A DNA stretch of 64,000 bases from Gemmatimonadota bacterium (GTDB lineage: Bacteria > Gemmatimonadota > Gemmatimonadetes > Gemmatimonadales > Gemmatimonadaceae). Below the pieces are notes generated by a model that was given only the letters and a program-made list of their open reading frames with translations, was not told where the DNA came from and did no database searches. The translations under genes were made by a program, and so were the position numbers. The stretch covers positions 1 through 64,000 of the forward strand of contig JADJNZ010000005.1 of assembly GCA_016714015.1 (NCBI GenBank). The letters are read 5' to 3'. Below are positions 6,355 through 15,168 of this stretch, piece by piece; the first letter of the stretch is position 1; each line of letters begins with the position of its first letter.

Positions 6355-9294
6355 TCAGCGTCCTGCGCCGAGGTCGTTCCAGTGCAGGATCGAGTTGAAC
6401 CCGAGGAAGAACGTCCCGTGGGTCTGCCACCGCCAGAAGGGGCGGATGCCGAACATCACCACGTGGCCGGTCCCGAGCGGCGCATCCACGACCTGCGCGC
6501 GGCTGGCGAGTGCTTCCCCGCCAGCGAGCGAACCCGAGAGCAGCATCTCGCTGGCGTTGGCCGGGAAGCTCATGATCACGCGCGGGCGAGCGCCCGCCGC
6601 GGCTCCACCGCCGAAGCCACCGCCACCACCGCCGCCGGGGCCGCGGCCCGCGCCGGCACCGCCGCCCGGCCCGCCCGCGCCACCCGGACCGCGCCCCGCA
6701 GCAGCCCCACCGCGCGCCGGAGCCTCATCGACCGTGTTCCAATCCCACGTCGAGAGCGTGAGCGGCGTCGCCATCGGGGTCGTGTTCTGGCCCGCGGGGC
6801 CGCCACCACCGCCGAAGCCCGCGAGTCCGCCGGCACCCGCACCGCCGGCGTTGAGCACCGGGGCGGTGTTGAAGTACACCGGCACCTGCGCCGCGTAACC
6901 GTAGGCGATCGGGCTCGTGCGGTCCGTCACCAGGCCGCGCATCACCGAACCGCGCACGAACAGGTTCGCCGGCGTCTCCACCGTCACGCCGTTCGTCAGG
7001 TGATACTCGGGGAAGATCGTCGAGGTCGAGCCCTCGACGATGAGCGTGCCGCCGGCCTCGACGAACTTGCGGAGCTCCATCAGGCCTTCGAAGCCCATGC
7101 CGCCGCGGATGTCATCCGACTCGTCCACGCCACCGAGGTTCGGCGTCTCCGGCGTCCGCTTGTACGGGAGCGGCGCCGAGCCCGTCATCGCGATGCCGTT
7201 CACCTGCGACTCGGCCGTCCCGCCCACGTGCGGATAGATGATCACGTCGTACTTCGCCCGGAGGTTCCCTTCACGGAGCCGCGTGTCGGCGAAGTAGGTG
7301 TAGGGCACGCCGTAGGTGTCGAGCGCGGCGCGGACCCACCCCTCGTCCTGCGTGCGCTGCCAGCTGTGGATGTAGCCGATGCGCGGGATGTCGAGCTCGT
7401 GCTGCTTCACCGTCGGCGCGGCGGCGACCGCCGTGCCGGTGATCCCGAGCTCGGACAGCACCGGATTCAGCTGAGCCAGGTTCGCGTCCGGGATGATGAA
7501 CGCGCCCGCGCGGTAGGTCCGGCCCGCCGCCTCGAACTGCTCCTCCGCCGCGAGCATCCGCACGTCCTTCAGGCGGAAGCGCATCGTCATGAGGTTGTTG
7601 TCGGTCGTGTGGTCGATCACCACCACCGGCCCGCTCCCCACCACGCCGCCCGGCGCCTTCGCCGGCCCGGTGAGCTTCGTCATCCGCTGGGCGAAGACGG
7701 TCGTGTCACCGATGGTGTTCATCACCACGTTGCGCATCAGCTGGAACGTCCAGCCGGTGTCGTCGTACGGGCGCGGGTTCGATGCGGGGTAGTTCTGGGT
7801 CGAGAAGTACATGTCGGCGAGCGTCCGGTACGGCTGGTCGCCGCGGATCACGTAGTCGCCCTTCTGCACCGTCACGCCGCCCGCCGTGAAGGTGTTGTCG
7901 GCCACCGAGATCTCGAGCCCCTGCCGGAGGAGTTCGTTCACCGCCGCGACCGCGTCCGCCTTCCGCCGCTGGCCCGCGGGGATCACCCACGCGTTCACCG
8001 GACCGGTGCGGCCACGCGCCACCGCGCGCTGCGCCTTGAGCCAGTAGTTCTCGAGATAGAGCTTGCGGTTCTTGGCGAAGTGGTCGAGGGAGAAAAGCAC
8101 GCCCGACTGTCCGATGTTCACCGAGTTGCGCGGGCCCCACTTGATCTCGGGGAGCGGCGGATTGGGACGGAACCACTCGCGGCTCGTCGTCTGCGCGCCC
8201 ACGCGGAGGTTCGGGTTGTTGTCCGGCCCGTAGCTCTGCACCTCGTAGAAGCGCCCGATCGCGTTGCGCGTGTGCGCCGCGAAGAACAGGTAGTTCGGGA
8301 CCCAGCCATCATAGAACCCGTAGGTCCAGACGCCCGGCACGCCGCGCTTGGTCAGCTCCATCACGTCCGCCTGCGCCATCATCCACCACTCGTTCACCGT
8401 GATCGGGTCGAGCTGCTCGTTGTACGGGCCCGTGCCGGTCGACGAGTAGAGGTACGACACCGACTCGTGCAGGTCGTGCATCACCTGCGGCGTCCACTCG
8501 AGGAACTGCCGGTTCACGTGCCGCGTGAGCGCGAGGAACTGTCCCATCCCGTCGCGGTTGTTGTCGTGCGCGACGTACTTGCCCCAGTACATCAGCGGCA
8601 GCCGGGCGTCCCCGGTCGCGCGCTTCTTGTTGAAGTAGTAGGTGTCCACCTGCCGCTCACGGCCGTCCACCTCGAGCACCGGCGTGATGAACGTGATCAC
8701 GTTCTTGCGGATGTTCTCGTAGAACTCGTTCTCGGTGACCGCCAGCCGGTACGTCAGCTCCATCAGCATCTCGGGGCCGCCGGTCTCGGTCGAGTGCAGA
8801 CCGCTGGTGAGCCAGTAGATCGGCTTGGCGGTGTTCAGTAGCTCGCGTGCCCGGGCCTCGGTCGTGCGGCGCGGATCGGTGAGCTCCTTCAACATCCCCT
8901 TGTACCGGTCGAGGTCGCGGATCACCGCCTCGTCCGCCACCGCGACGATGATCAGGTCGCGCCCCTCCTCCGTCTGCCCGATGCGCCAGACCTTCACCCG
9001 CGGGCTCGCCGCGTCGAGCGCGTCGTAGTAGCGGTACATGTCTTTCGCGTACGTCAGCTCCCCCGGCGTGCCGACGATGCGCCCGAGGAACTTGAGCGGC
9101 GTCGGCACCGTCGCCGAGGCGGGGAGGTCCGCCACGAGTTCGGTGGAGATGCGCGGATCCTGGAGGTACTCCTTGATCTTCGCGGTGTACTCGCGGTCGA
9201 TCGGCTGCCCCTGCGCCGCGAGCGGGCGCACGGCGGCGATCGCCAGGGCGAGGGCCCCGACGAGCAGGGGACGGTAGGGCACGGCTCGGGTCAT
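6355..9294 (-). CDS. M14-family zinc carboxypeptidase, secreted, with Gly-rich region
   Basis: 979 residues, starting at ATG 9294 before a clear signal peptide (PLLVGALALAIAAVRPLAAQ). The zinc-site pattern HSTE appears at about residues 166-169 (GLHSTETGG), with a downstream HDNNRDG block that could supply the substrate-binding Asn-Arg, and HDLHE as the likely third zinc ligand region. The length is far above the 300 residues of a bare M14 domain; the C-terminal half carries a glutamine-amidotransferase-like fold region and a long Gly-rich segment at about residues 810-905. It probably cleaves peptides outside the cytoplasm. The penicillin acylase gene lies upstream on the same strand with a 98-bp gap. 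Confidence 0.8.
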   Translation of the reverse strand: MTRAVPYRPLLVGALALAIAAVRPLAAQGQPIDREYTAKIKEYLQDPRISTELVADLPASATVPTPLKFLGRIVGTPGELTYAKDMYRYYDALDAASPRVKVWRIGQTEEGRDLIIVAVADEAVIRDLDRYKGMLKELTDPRRTTEARARELLNTAKPIYWLTSGLHSTETGGPEMLMELTYRLAVTENEFYENIRKNVITFITPVLEVDGRERQVDTYYFNKKRATGDARLPLMYWGKYVAHDNNRDGMGQFLALTRHVNRQFLEWTPQVMHDLHESVSYLYSSTGTGPYNEQLDPITVNEWWMMAQADVMELTKRGVPGVWTYGFYDGWVPNYLFFAAHTRNAIGRFYEVQSYGPDNNPNLRVGAQTTSREWFRPNPPLPEIKWGPRNSVNIGQSGVLFSLDHFAKNRKLYLENYWLKAQRAVARGRTGPVNAWVIPAGQRRKADAVAAVNELLRQGLEISVADNTFTAGGVTVQKGDYVIRGDQPYRTLADMYFSTQNYPASNPRPYDDTGWTFQLMRNVVMNTIGDTTVFAQRMTKLTGPAKAPGGVVGSGPVVVIDHTTDNNLMTMRFRLKDVRMLAAEEQFEAAGRTYRAGAFIIPDANLAQLNPVLSELGITGTAVAAAPTVKQHELDIPRIGYIHSWQRTQDEGWVRAALDTYGVPYTYFADTRLREGNLRAKYDVIIYPHVGGTAESQVNGIAMTGSAPLPYKRTPETPNLGGVDESDDIRGGMGFEGLMELRKFVEAGGTLIVEGSTSTIFPEYHLTNGVTVETPANLFVRGSVMRGLVTDRTSPIAYGYAAQVPVYFNTAPVLNAGGAGAGGLAGFGGGGGPAGQNTTPMATPLTLSTWDWNTVDEAPARGGAAAGRGPGGAGGPGGGAGAGRGPGGGGGGGFGGGAAAGARPRVIMSFPANASEMLLSGSLAGGEALASRAQVVDAPLGTGHVVMFGIRPFWRWQTHGTFFLGFNSILHWNDLGAGR

Positions 9295-9392
9295 GCGAAG
9301 GACTCCGGTGGGGTGGGATTCGGTCCAGCCTAGGTCTACGTGGCCCCGGCGGGGGGCGTTGGTCGAGCGGATCTCCAGCGACGTCGGTCCCG

Positions 9393-11852
9393 CTACCTCG
9401 GTGCCAGCAGGGTGCGCGCGGCCGCCGCCGCCTCCACCCGCTCGCGCGAGTACGTCACGGGAAAGAACCGGTCCCGCGCCCACGCGTCGAACAGGTCGCG
9501 GTACCAGGGGCTGGTCGGGTCGCCGGATTGTCCCGGACTGTTGGTGCCGAGCGTGAGATCCCAGTCGGCGAGGTCCACGACCAGACGGAACGAGGCGCCA
9601 GCGGTCTGGTTCGCCGCATTCCCCGTCGCATTGAGGGTGTTGGCATAGCCGCCGCGCGGGAGCGGGCCCACGTCGAGACGCGCGCGGGTCGGGGCATCCA
9701 CCGCATCGCTCAGGACATGGCGGATGAGCGCATGGTGGTAGCCATCGCGCCCGTAGGCCCATCCGTCCACGCGGACGCCGAAGCGCTGCCGCAACGAGGC
9801 CTCCGCCTCCACGAGCGCGCGGACCAGCAGGGAGTCGCGCGCCGCCATCGGCTCCATCCTCGCGTCCGCGCCGAGCGCCCCGGGCGGGAGATGGAGCCAG
9901 CGCACCACGTTCCGCAGCGAGACCGACCGGATGAGGCGCCGTTCGGACGGTCGCACCACCGCCTCGTACGTGAGGCGTCGCAACGCGGTCTCCCATGCCA
10001 CATAGATCCCGGCCGCCACGCTCGTGCGCCCGAGCACGTGGTCCCACGCCAGCAGTCGCTGCCGCAGCGAGTCCACCCGCGCATCGGCGATGGGCAGGTC
10101 ACGCAGGAGCGGCACCAGTTGCCGCGCGGGCAAGGCCAGTTCGTCCGTCTGGAGCCGCGTCATGTCGCTGATCGTATGGCGCCGGCCGCTGCCGAGCACC
10201 TCGCTCGCGCGCGCCCACCGATAGGGATCGGCCCACGAGAACCCGATCGCGTCCATGTGCGGATAGTCCCGTGGGATCAGGTCGTTGTTCGCGGTCGCGA
10301 AGAACCCCTCGGCGGGGTCCGCCACATGCGGCTTCTCGAGGATGTCGAGGTAGCCGTTCCATTCGAAGGCGCCATCCCCCGGCACCGGCACGAGCCCGCT
10401 GGAGTTCGGGCGCCGCGGCGCGATGCCCACCGCCTGCCAGCCGATGTGTCCGGCGCGATCGGCCCAGATCATGTTCTCGCCGGGGATGTGCGAGTACCGG
10501 TTCGCCTCGCGGAACTCCTCCCAGGTGCGCGCCTGGTCCATCCGCAGGCTGGCCAGGTACGGCGCGCCGCCGATCTCCATCCAGGCCGCGCGCACCGCGA
10601 AGGCCTTGTGCCGGCCCGCATCGCGCGAGACCACCGGTCCGTGCCGCGTGTAGCGATGCGTGACGATCGTCGGCGCCATGCCCCGCACGTTGATCGTGTC
10701 CACGATCAGCCGCATCCGTTCCCATCCGCCGCGATACCGATATCGGTCCGGGTCCGCCGGATCGGTGTCGTAGACCAGCAGGTCCTCGCCGTCGGTGGAG
10801 AAGATCGTCAGCCCCCATGCGCCATGCTGGTTGTGGCCGATCGAGATCCCCGGGAGGACCGGCTCACCTCCGCCGATGACGTCCCACCCTGGTCCCACCA
10901 GGTGCGCGAAATAGCGCAGCGACGGTGCGGAGAGTGCGCGATGCGGATCGTTCGCCATGAGCGGATAGCCGCTCTCGCTGAGACGGCCGCTCACGACCCA
11001 GTTGTTGCTGCCGATGTCGCGCTGGTCGTGGGTCCACGCGAAACGCTCGTCGGGTCCTGTCGTCGGCTCGGCGGGGGCGTCGCCCCGCGCACGACTTGCC
11101 GGCACGACGTCCTCGGGCCGGAACTGCAGCGGCGCACGGAACGCGTTGTACGGCTTGAGGAGGTCGCCGGCGAGCAGTGCGGAGTCGATCCCGGGTGCGA
11201 GCGTGAGATCGGGGTCGCCGGGGCCGAAGTCGGAGAGCGCCTTCACGCGCGCCGCCCCCAGCGCCGCGACCGCCCGGCCGATCGTGAGCTCCTCGGTGAT
11301 GTTCCCGAGCAGGCCCTGATGTCGCGAGATCACGACGTCGGGGGTCCACAGCCCGGGCAGCGTGTTGAGCAGCCGGAACTCGATCGGCAGGGATGCCGGG
11401 TCGCGTCGGGCCTCGGTCACGTACGCGTTGATGCCGTCCACGAAGGCGCTGATGATCGCCGCGCCGCGCGGGTGATAGTGGTTCAGCTCGGCGCGCAGGT
11501 CGCCGCGGAACCGGAACAGGCGCGCACCGATGTCGCGCTCCAGTTCGCGCGGCCCGAGCCATTCGGCCACCGTACCCGTCGCCTGACGTCGCCACACCTC
11601 GAACTGGAAGAGCCGGTCCTTCGCCGCGGCGTAGCCCTGGGCGAAGAAGAGATCGTGCTCGGTGGCCGCGTAGATGTGATTGATGCCCCACCGGTCGCGG
11701 ATGATCTCGACCGGGCGCTCGAGGCCTGCCACACGCAGCCGCGTCGTGTCGGACTGGGCGCGGGCGGGCCGCGCACCGAGCGCGAGCGAGGCGGCCGCGA
11801 ACATCGCGACGAGGCGGGCGAGATGTCGCGAGGGCGAGGACTGGACGGGCAT
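9393..11852 (-). CDS. Penicillin acylase family protein (Ntn hydrolase), secreted
   Basis: 819 residues from ATG 11852, which begins a signal peptide ending near RPARAQS. The precursor architecture is that of penicillin G/acyl-homoserine-lactone acylases: an alpha chain (RDRWGINHIYAATEHDLFFAQGY), a spacer, then the nucleophile Ser at about residue 282 in DIGSNNWVVSG, which becomes the N-terminus after self-cleavage, and a beta chain with MANDPH, RHGPV and later NATGNAAN. It hydrolyses amide bonds in the periplasm; natural substrates may be peptides or acyl-homoserine lactones, which cannot be told apart here. It is divergent from the YjbR-like gene. Confidence 0.88.
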   Translation of the reverse strand: MPVQSSPSRHLARLVAMFAAASLALGARPARAQSDTTRLRVAGLERPVEIIRDRWGINHIYAATEHDLFFAQGYAAAKDRLFQFEVWRRQATGTVAEWLGPRELERDIGARLFRFRGDLRAELNHYHPRGAAIISAFVDGINAYVTEARRDPASLPIEFRLLNTLPGLWTPDVVISRHQGLLGNITEELTIGRAVAALGAARVKALSDFGPGDPDLTLAPGIDSALLAGDLLKPYNAFRAPLQFRPEDVVPASRARGDAPAEPTTGPDERFAWTHDQRDIGSNNWVVSGRLSESGYPLMANDPHRALSAPSLRYFAHLVGPGWDVIGGGEPVLPGISIGHNQHGAWGLTIFSTDGEDLLVYDTDPADPDRYRYRGGWERMRLIVDTINVRGMAPTIVTHRYTRHGPVVSRDAGRHKAFAVRAAWMEIGGAPYLASLRMDQARTWEEFREANRYSHIPGENMIWADRAGHIGWQAVGIAPRRPNSSGLVPVPGDGAFEWNGYLDILEKPHVADPAEGFFATANNDLIPRDYPHMDAIGFSWADPYRWARASEVLGSGRRHTISDMTRLQTDELALPARQLVPLLRDLPIADARVDSLRQRLLAWDHVLGRTSVAAGIYVAWETALRRLTYEAVVRPSERRLIRSVSLRNVVRWLHLPPGALGADARMEPMAARDSLLVRALVEAEASLRQRFGVRVDGWAYGRDGYHHALIRHVLSDAVDAPTRARLDVGPLPRGGYANTLNATGNAANQTAGASFRLVVDLADWDLTLGTNSPGQSGDPTSPWYRDLFDAWARDRFFPVTYSRERVEAAAAARTLLAPR

Positions 11853-11941
11853 CGGCACGATCCGAGGGTCGGTGAGGGTGCCCGAACATCGCCCCGCCCG
11901 TCGGCGCTCGCAACGCACGCGCACTTGGCGCAGATTCGGAC

Positions 11942-12379
11942 ATGCCTCCGTCGCCCCTCGAGCGCCTGCGCCGCATCTGTCTCGCCCTCCCGCAGGCGGT
12001 CGAGGTCCCCGCCTGGGAGACGTCGACCTTCCGGTGCGGGAAGATCTTCGCGATGTACACCCAGCCCAGCGACCAGAAGCACAGCGGCGGGCGTCCGGGC
12101 GTCTGGCTCAAGGCCGCGCCGGGCAATCAGGAGCTCATGCTGAAGGCCGATCCCGACCGCTTCTACTTCCCGCCCTACGTCGGGCCAGGGGGATGGATCG
12201 GCGTGCGGCTCGATCGCGATCCCCCGTGGGGCGAGATCGCGCTGCTCGTGGAGGAGTCGTGGCGCCTCATCGCGCCCAAGAAGCTCGTGAAGGCACGCGC
12301 GGACGGATCGGCGCCGTCGTCCCCGCCTGCGACGAAGGGACCGCGCAAGCCCACGCGGTCCCCGGCGCGGAAGAAATGA
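11942..12379 (+). CDS. MmcQ/YjbR-family protein
   Basis: 145 residues. The first 115 fit the YjbR/CyaY-like fold: LERLRRICLALPQAVEV, WETSTFRCGKIFAMY, then PDRFYFPPYVGPGGWIGVRLD and a C-terminal VEESWRLIAPKKLV. The tail is Lys/Pro/Arg rich and disordered-looking. The family is described as DNA-binding-like with no firm biochemical role. Its TGA overlaps an in-frame ATG (12376) that could also start the downstream peptidase, so the two may be coupled. Confidence 0.8.
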   Translation: MPPSPLERLRRICLALPQAVEVPAWETSTFRCGKIFAMYTQPSDQKHSGGRPGVWLKAAPGNQELMLKADPDRFYFPPYVGPGGWIGVRLDRDPPWGEIALLVEESWRLIAPKKLVKARADGSAPSSPPATKGPRKPTRSPARKK

Positions 12380-12408
12380 TCCCGCACGTCCCCACACCTT
12401 TCCCGCCC

Positions 12409-15168
12409 ATGTCTCGTATCGCTCCGCGTCTCCGCCGCACCGCTGCACTCACCGTCGTGGTCGCGGTCGCCCTCCTGTCCCGGGCCGCCGGCGCGCAAAC
12501 CTCGCGCCCCCTCCTCACGCCGGCCGACTACGGCCAGTGGGAGCAGCTCGGCCTCACCCGCCTCTCCCCCGATGGCAGCTGGCTCGCCATCGGCGTGAAC
12601 CGCGTGAACGAGGAGAACGAACTCCGGCTCCGCGGCGGGACGAACGACACGACGTTCGTCGCGGCCTACGGCACCGCCGCCGCCTTCAGTGCCGATTCGC
12701 GATGGGCCGCCTACCTCGTCGGTGTCGGTCCCAAGGACCGCGAACGGCTGACCAAGGAGAAGAAGCCGATCCGGAACAGCTTCGCGCTGCGCGATCTCCG
12801 TTCCGGGACGCTCGTCACGCTCGCCGACGTCTCCTCCTTCGCCTTCAGTCCCGACGCGCGCTTCGTCGCGCTGCAGCGCTACCCCGCCGAGGGGAAGCGC
12901 ACCTACGAGATCGTCGTGCACGACCTCCGGAACGGGGCGCGCTACCTGTTCGGCAACGTCGGCGAGCACGCCTGGTCGGACGTCCGCGCGCTTCTTGCGA
13001 TGACGGTGACCCCCGAGGGCGGCAGCGGTGGCAGCGTGCAACTGTTCGACGGGGACATCGGCGCGGCGCGCGTGCTCGAGAGCGGCAGCGGTGTCTACCG
13101 CGCCCTCGCCTGGCGCGCGAAGGGCACCGACCTCGCGGTGCTCCGCACCCTCTCCGACAGGGCCTTCGTCGACACCGCGCATGCGGTCGTCGCCTGGACC
13201 GGCGCGGATGCCGTCGCCAGCGCCGCACGCACCTTCGACCCGTCGGTCACGCGCGACGGACTCGCCGCGACGCTTCGCATCGCCGAGGGGCGCCGGCCGC
13301 TCTGGGCACGCGACGGCACGACCCTCTTCCTTGGCCTGCAGGCGCGACTCGACACGGCCGCCGCGCCGAAGAAGAGCGCCGAGAAGGTCTCGGACGTGGA
13401 GATCTGGCACCCGAACGACGTCCGCGTGATCCCGCAGCAGCGCTCGGCCGAATCCTCGGATCTCCGTGCGACGCGGCTCGCCGCATGGACGGTCGGGTCC
13501 GCCGTCGTGCGGCCGCTCACCGAGGACGCCGAGGAATCGGCGAGTGTCCTCGAGGGCGATCGCTACGTCACCGAGACCGACCGCACGCCGTATCCGTTCG
13601 GTCAGAAGTTCGGGCGGCGGGATCAGGATGTGTACATCGTGCGCGTCGCCGACGGGGTGCGCACGTCGGCACTCACCAAGGTCCGCTACTACCTCGGCGC
13701 CGATCCCACCGGGCGTCGCCTCGCCTGGTTCGACGGCAAGGACTACTGGACCTACGAGATCGCGACGGGTCGCCGCACCAATCTCACCGCGCCGCTCACA
13801 AGCGCGCGCCGCGCCGACTTCGTCGATCGCGTCGATGATCATCCGAGCGACGTCCTGCCGCCGGTCGGGGGCGTGAACTGGACCAGGGACGGCGAGACGG
13901 TGCTCGTCGCCGACGTGCGCGACCTCTGGGCGATCAAGCTCGACGGGACCGGCGGGACCCGTCTCACGGACGGGGCGGCCGAGGACCTGCGCCATCGGTT
14001 GATCTCGTTCAGTGGCTTCAACGCGTCCGCCGTCGAGCGCGCGGTGGATCTCACCCGGCCCGTGTACCTCGAGCTGTTCGGTCGCCGCAGCAAGAAGAGC
14101 GGCTACGCCCGCCTGGTGAATGGCCGCGTGGAACGGCTCGTGCTCGCCGATGCGTCGCTCCGCGGTCTCGCCAAGGCCGACAGCGCCGAGCGGTTCATCT
14201 ACACGCGCCAGCGCTTCGACGAATCGCCGAACGCGTTCGTTGCCGGGGCCGATCTCGCGGCGCCCGTCGCGCGGACCGCGACCAATGCCTTCCAGTCGCG
14301 CTATGCCTGGGGGCGCGCCGAGTTGATGGACTTCACGAGCACCATCGGGCGCCCGTTGCAGGCGATCCTGTACTATCCCGCGAACTACGACCCGGCGAAG
14401 AAGTACCCGATGGTCGTGTACACGTACGAACTGCTCACGCAGGACCTGCACCGCTACATCGCGCCCCGCGAGGACGACTACTACAACACCAACGTCTTCA
14501 CGCAGCGCGGCTACTTCGTGCTGATGCCCGACATCGTGTTCCGACCGCGCGAACCGGGCATCGCCACGCTGCACGCGGTCGAGCCCGCCGTGCGCGCGGT
14601 CATCGCGCGCGGGCTCGTCGATCCGGCGCGCATCGGCCACATGGGCCATTCGCAGGGCGGCTACGAGGCCGCCTACCTCGCGACGCATAGCCGCCTCTTC
14701 GCCACCACGGTGATGGGCGCCGGTATCTCGGACATGATCAGCTTCGCCGGGCAGATGCACTGGGGCAGCGTCCCGGAGTTCGACCACTGGGAGACCGGCC
14801 AGTTCCGCATGGAGGTCGCGCCCTGGGACGACTTCGAGGCGATGCTCGCCAACTCGCCGCTCAACCGCATTCACCGGATGCCGGCGAAGAGCATCCTCAT
14901 CGAGATCGGCAGCGAGGATCCCACCGTCGACATGCGGCAGGGCGTGCTCCTGTACAACTACGCGCGCCGCGCGGGCAAGCACGCCGTGATGCTCAACTAT
15001 CCCGGCGAAGGGCACGGGCTCGGCAAGAAGGAGAACGCGATCGACTACCACCGGCGCATCCAGCAGTGGTTCGATCACTACCTCAAGGGCGAGCCGGCAG
15101 CCGACTGGATCGTGAACGGGCAGACCTGGCTGGCGCGCAAGCGCGTGCTCGACGCCAACAAGCCGTAG
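12409..15168 (+). CDS. S9-family (prolyl oligopeptidase-type) secreted peptidase
   Basis: 919 residues from ATG 12409, chosen because it directly precedes a signal peptide (LRRTAALTVVVAVALLSRAAGA); ATG 12376 overlaps the previous stop and would add 11 residues. A long N-terminal beta-propeller-like region with repeated S-PDG/F-S-D motifs is followed by an alpha/beta hydrolase domain. The catalytic triad is visible: Ser about 748 in GHSQGGYEA, Asp about 836 in GSEDPTVDMRQG, His about 869 in GEGHGLG. It is likely a periplasmic dipeptidyl- or acylaminoacyl-peptidase. Its last 91 bp overlap the convergent 5'-nucleotidase gene. Confidence 0.88.
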   Translation: MSRIAPRLRRTAALTVVVAVALLSRAAGAQTSRPLLTPADYGQWEQLGLTRLSPDGSWLAIGVNRVNEENELRLRGGTNDTTFVAAYGTAAAFSADSRWAAYLVGVGPKDRERLTKEKKPIRNSFALRDLRSGTLVTLADVSSFAFSPDARFVALQRYPAEGKRTYEIVVHDLRNGARYLFGNVGEHAWSDVRALLAMTVTPEGGSGGSVQLFDGDIGAARVLESGSGVYRALAWRAKGTDLAVLRTLSDRAFVDTAHAVVAWTGADAVASAARTFDPSVTRDGLAATLRIAEGRRPLWARDGTTLFLGLQARLDTAAAPKKSAEKVSDVEIWHPNDVRVIPQQRSAESSDLRATRLAAWTVGSAVVRPLTEDAEESASVLEGDRYVTETDRTPYPFGQKFGRRDQDVYIVRVADGVRTSALTKVRYYLGADPTGRRLAWFDGKDYWTYEIATGRRTNLTAPLTSARRADFVDRVDDHPSDVLPPVGGVNWTRDGETVLVADVRDLWAIKLDGTGGTRLTDGAAEDLRHRLISFSGFNASAVERAVDLTRPVYLELFGRRSKKSGYARLVNGRVERLVLADASLRGLAKADSAERFIYTRQRFDESPNAFVAGADLAAPVARTATNAFQSRYAWGRAELMDFTSTIGRPLQAILYYPANYDPAKKYPMVVYTYELLTQDLHRYIAPREDDYYNTNVFTQRGYFVLMPDIVFRPREPGIATLHAVEPAVRAVIARGLVDPARIGHMGHSQGGYEAAYLATHSRLFATTVMGAGISDMISFAGQMHWGSVPEFDHWETGQFRMEVAPWDDFEAMLANSPLNRIHRMPAKSILIEIGSEDPTVDMRQGVLLYNYARRAGKHAVMLNYPGEGHGLGKKENAIDYHRRIQQWFDHYLKGEPAADWIVNGQTWLARKRVLDANKP

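Noticed and set aside
6181..8841. An 886-codon frame opposite the M14 peptidase
   Set aside because: Composition is dominated by Arg/His/Val with no domain, while the minus strand has a complete enzyme.
9528..12143. An 871-codon frame opposite the penicillin acylase
   Set aside because: It is antisense to a gene with signal peptide and nucleophile Ser; no recognisable motif of its own.
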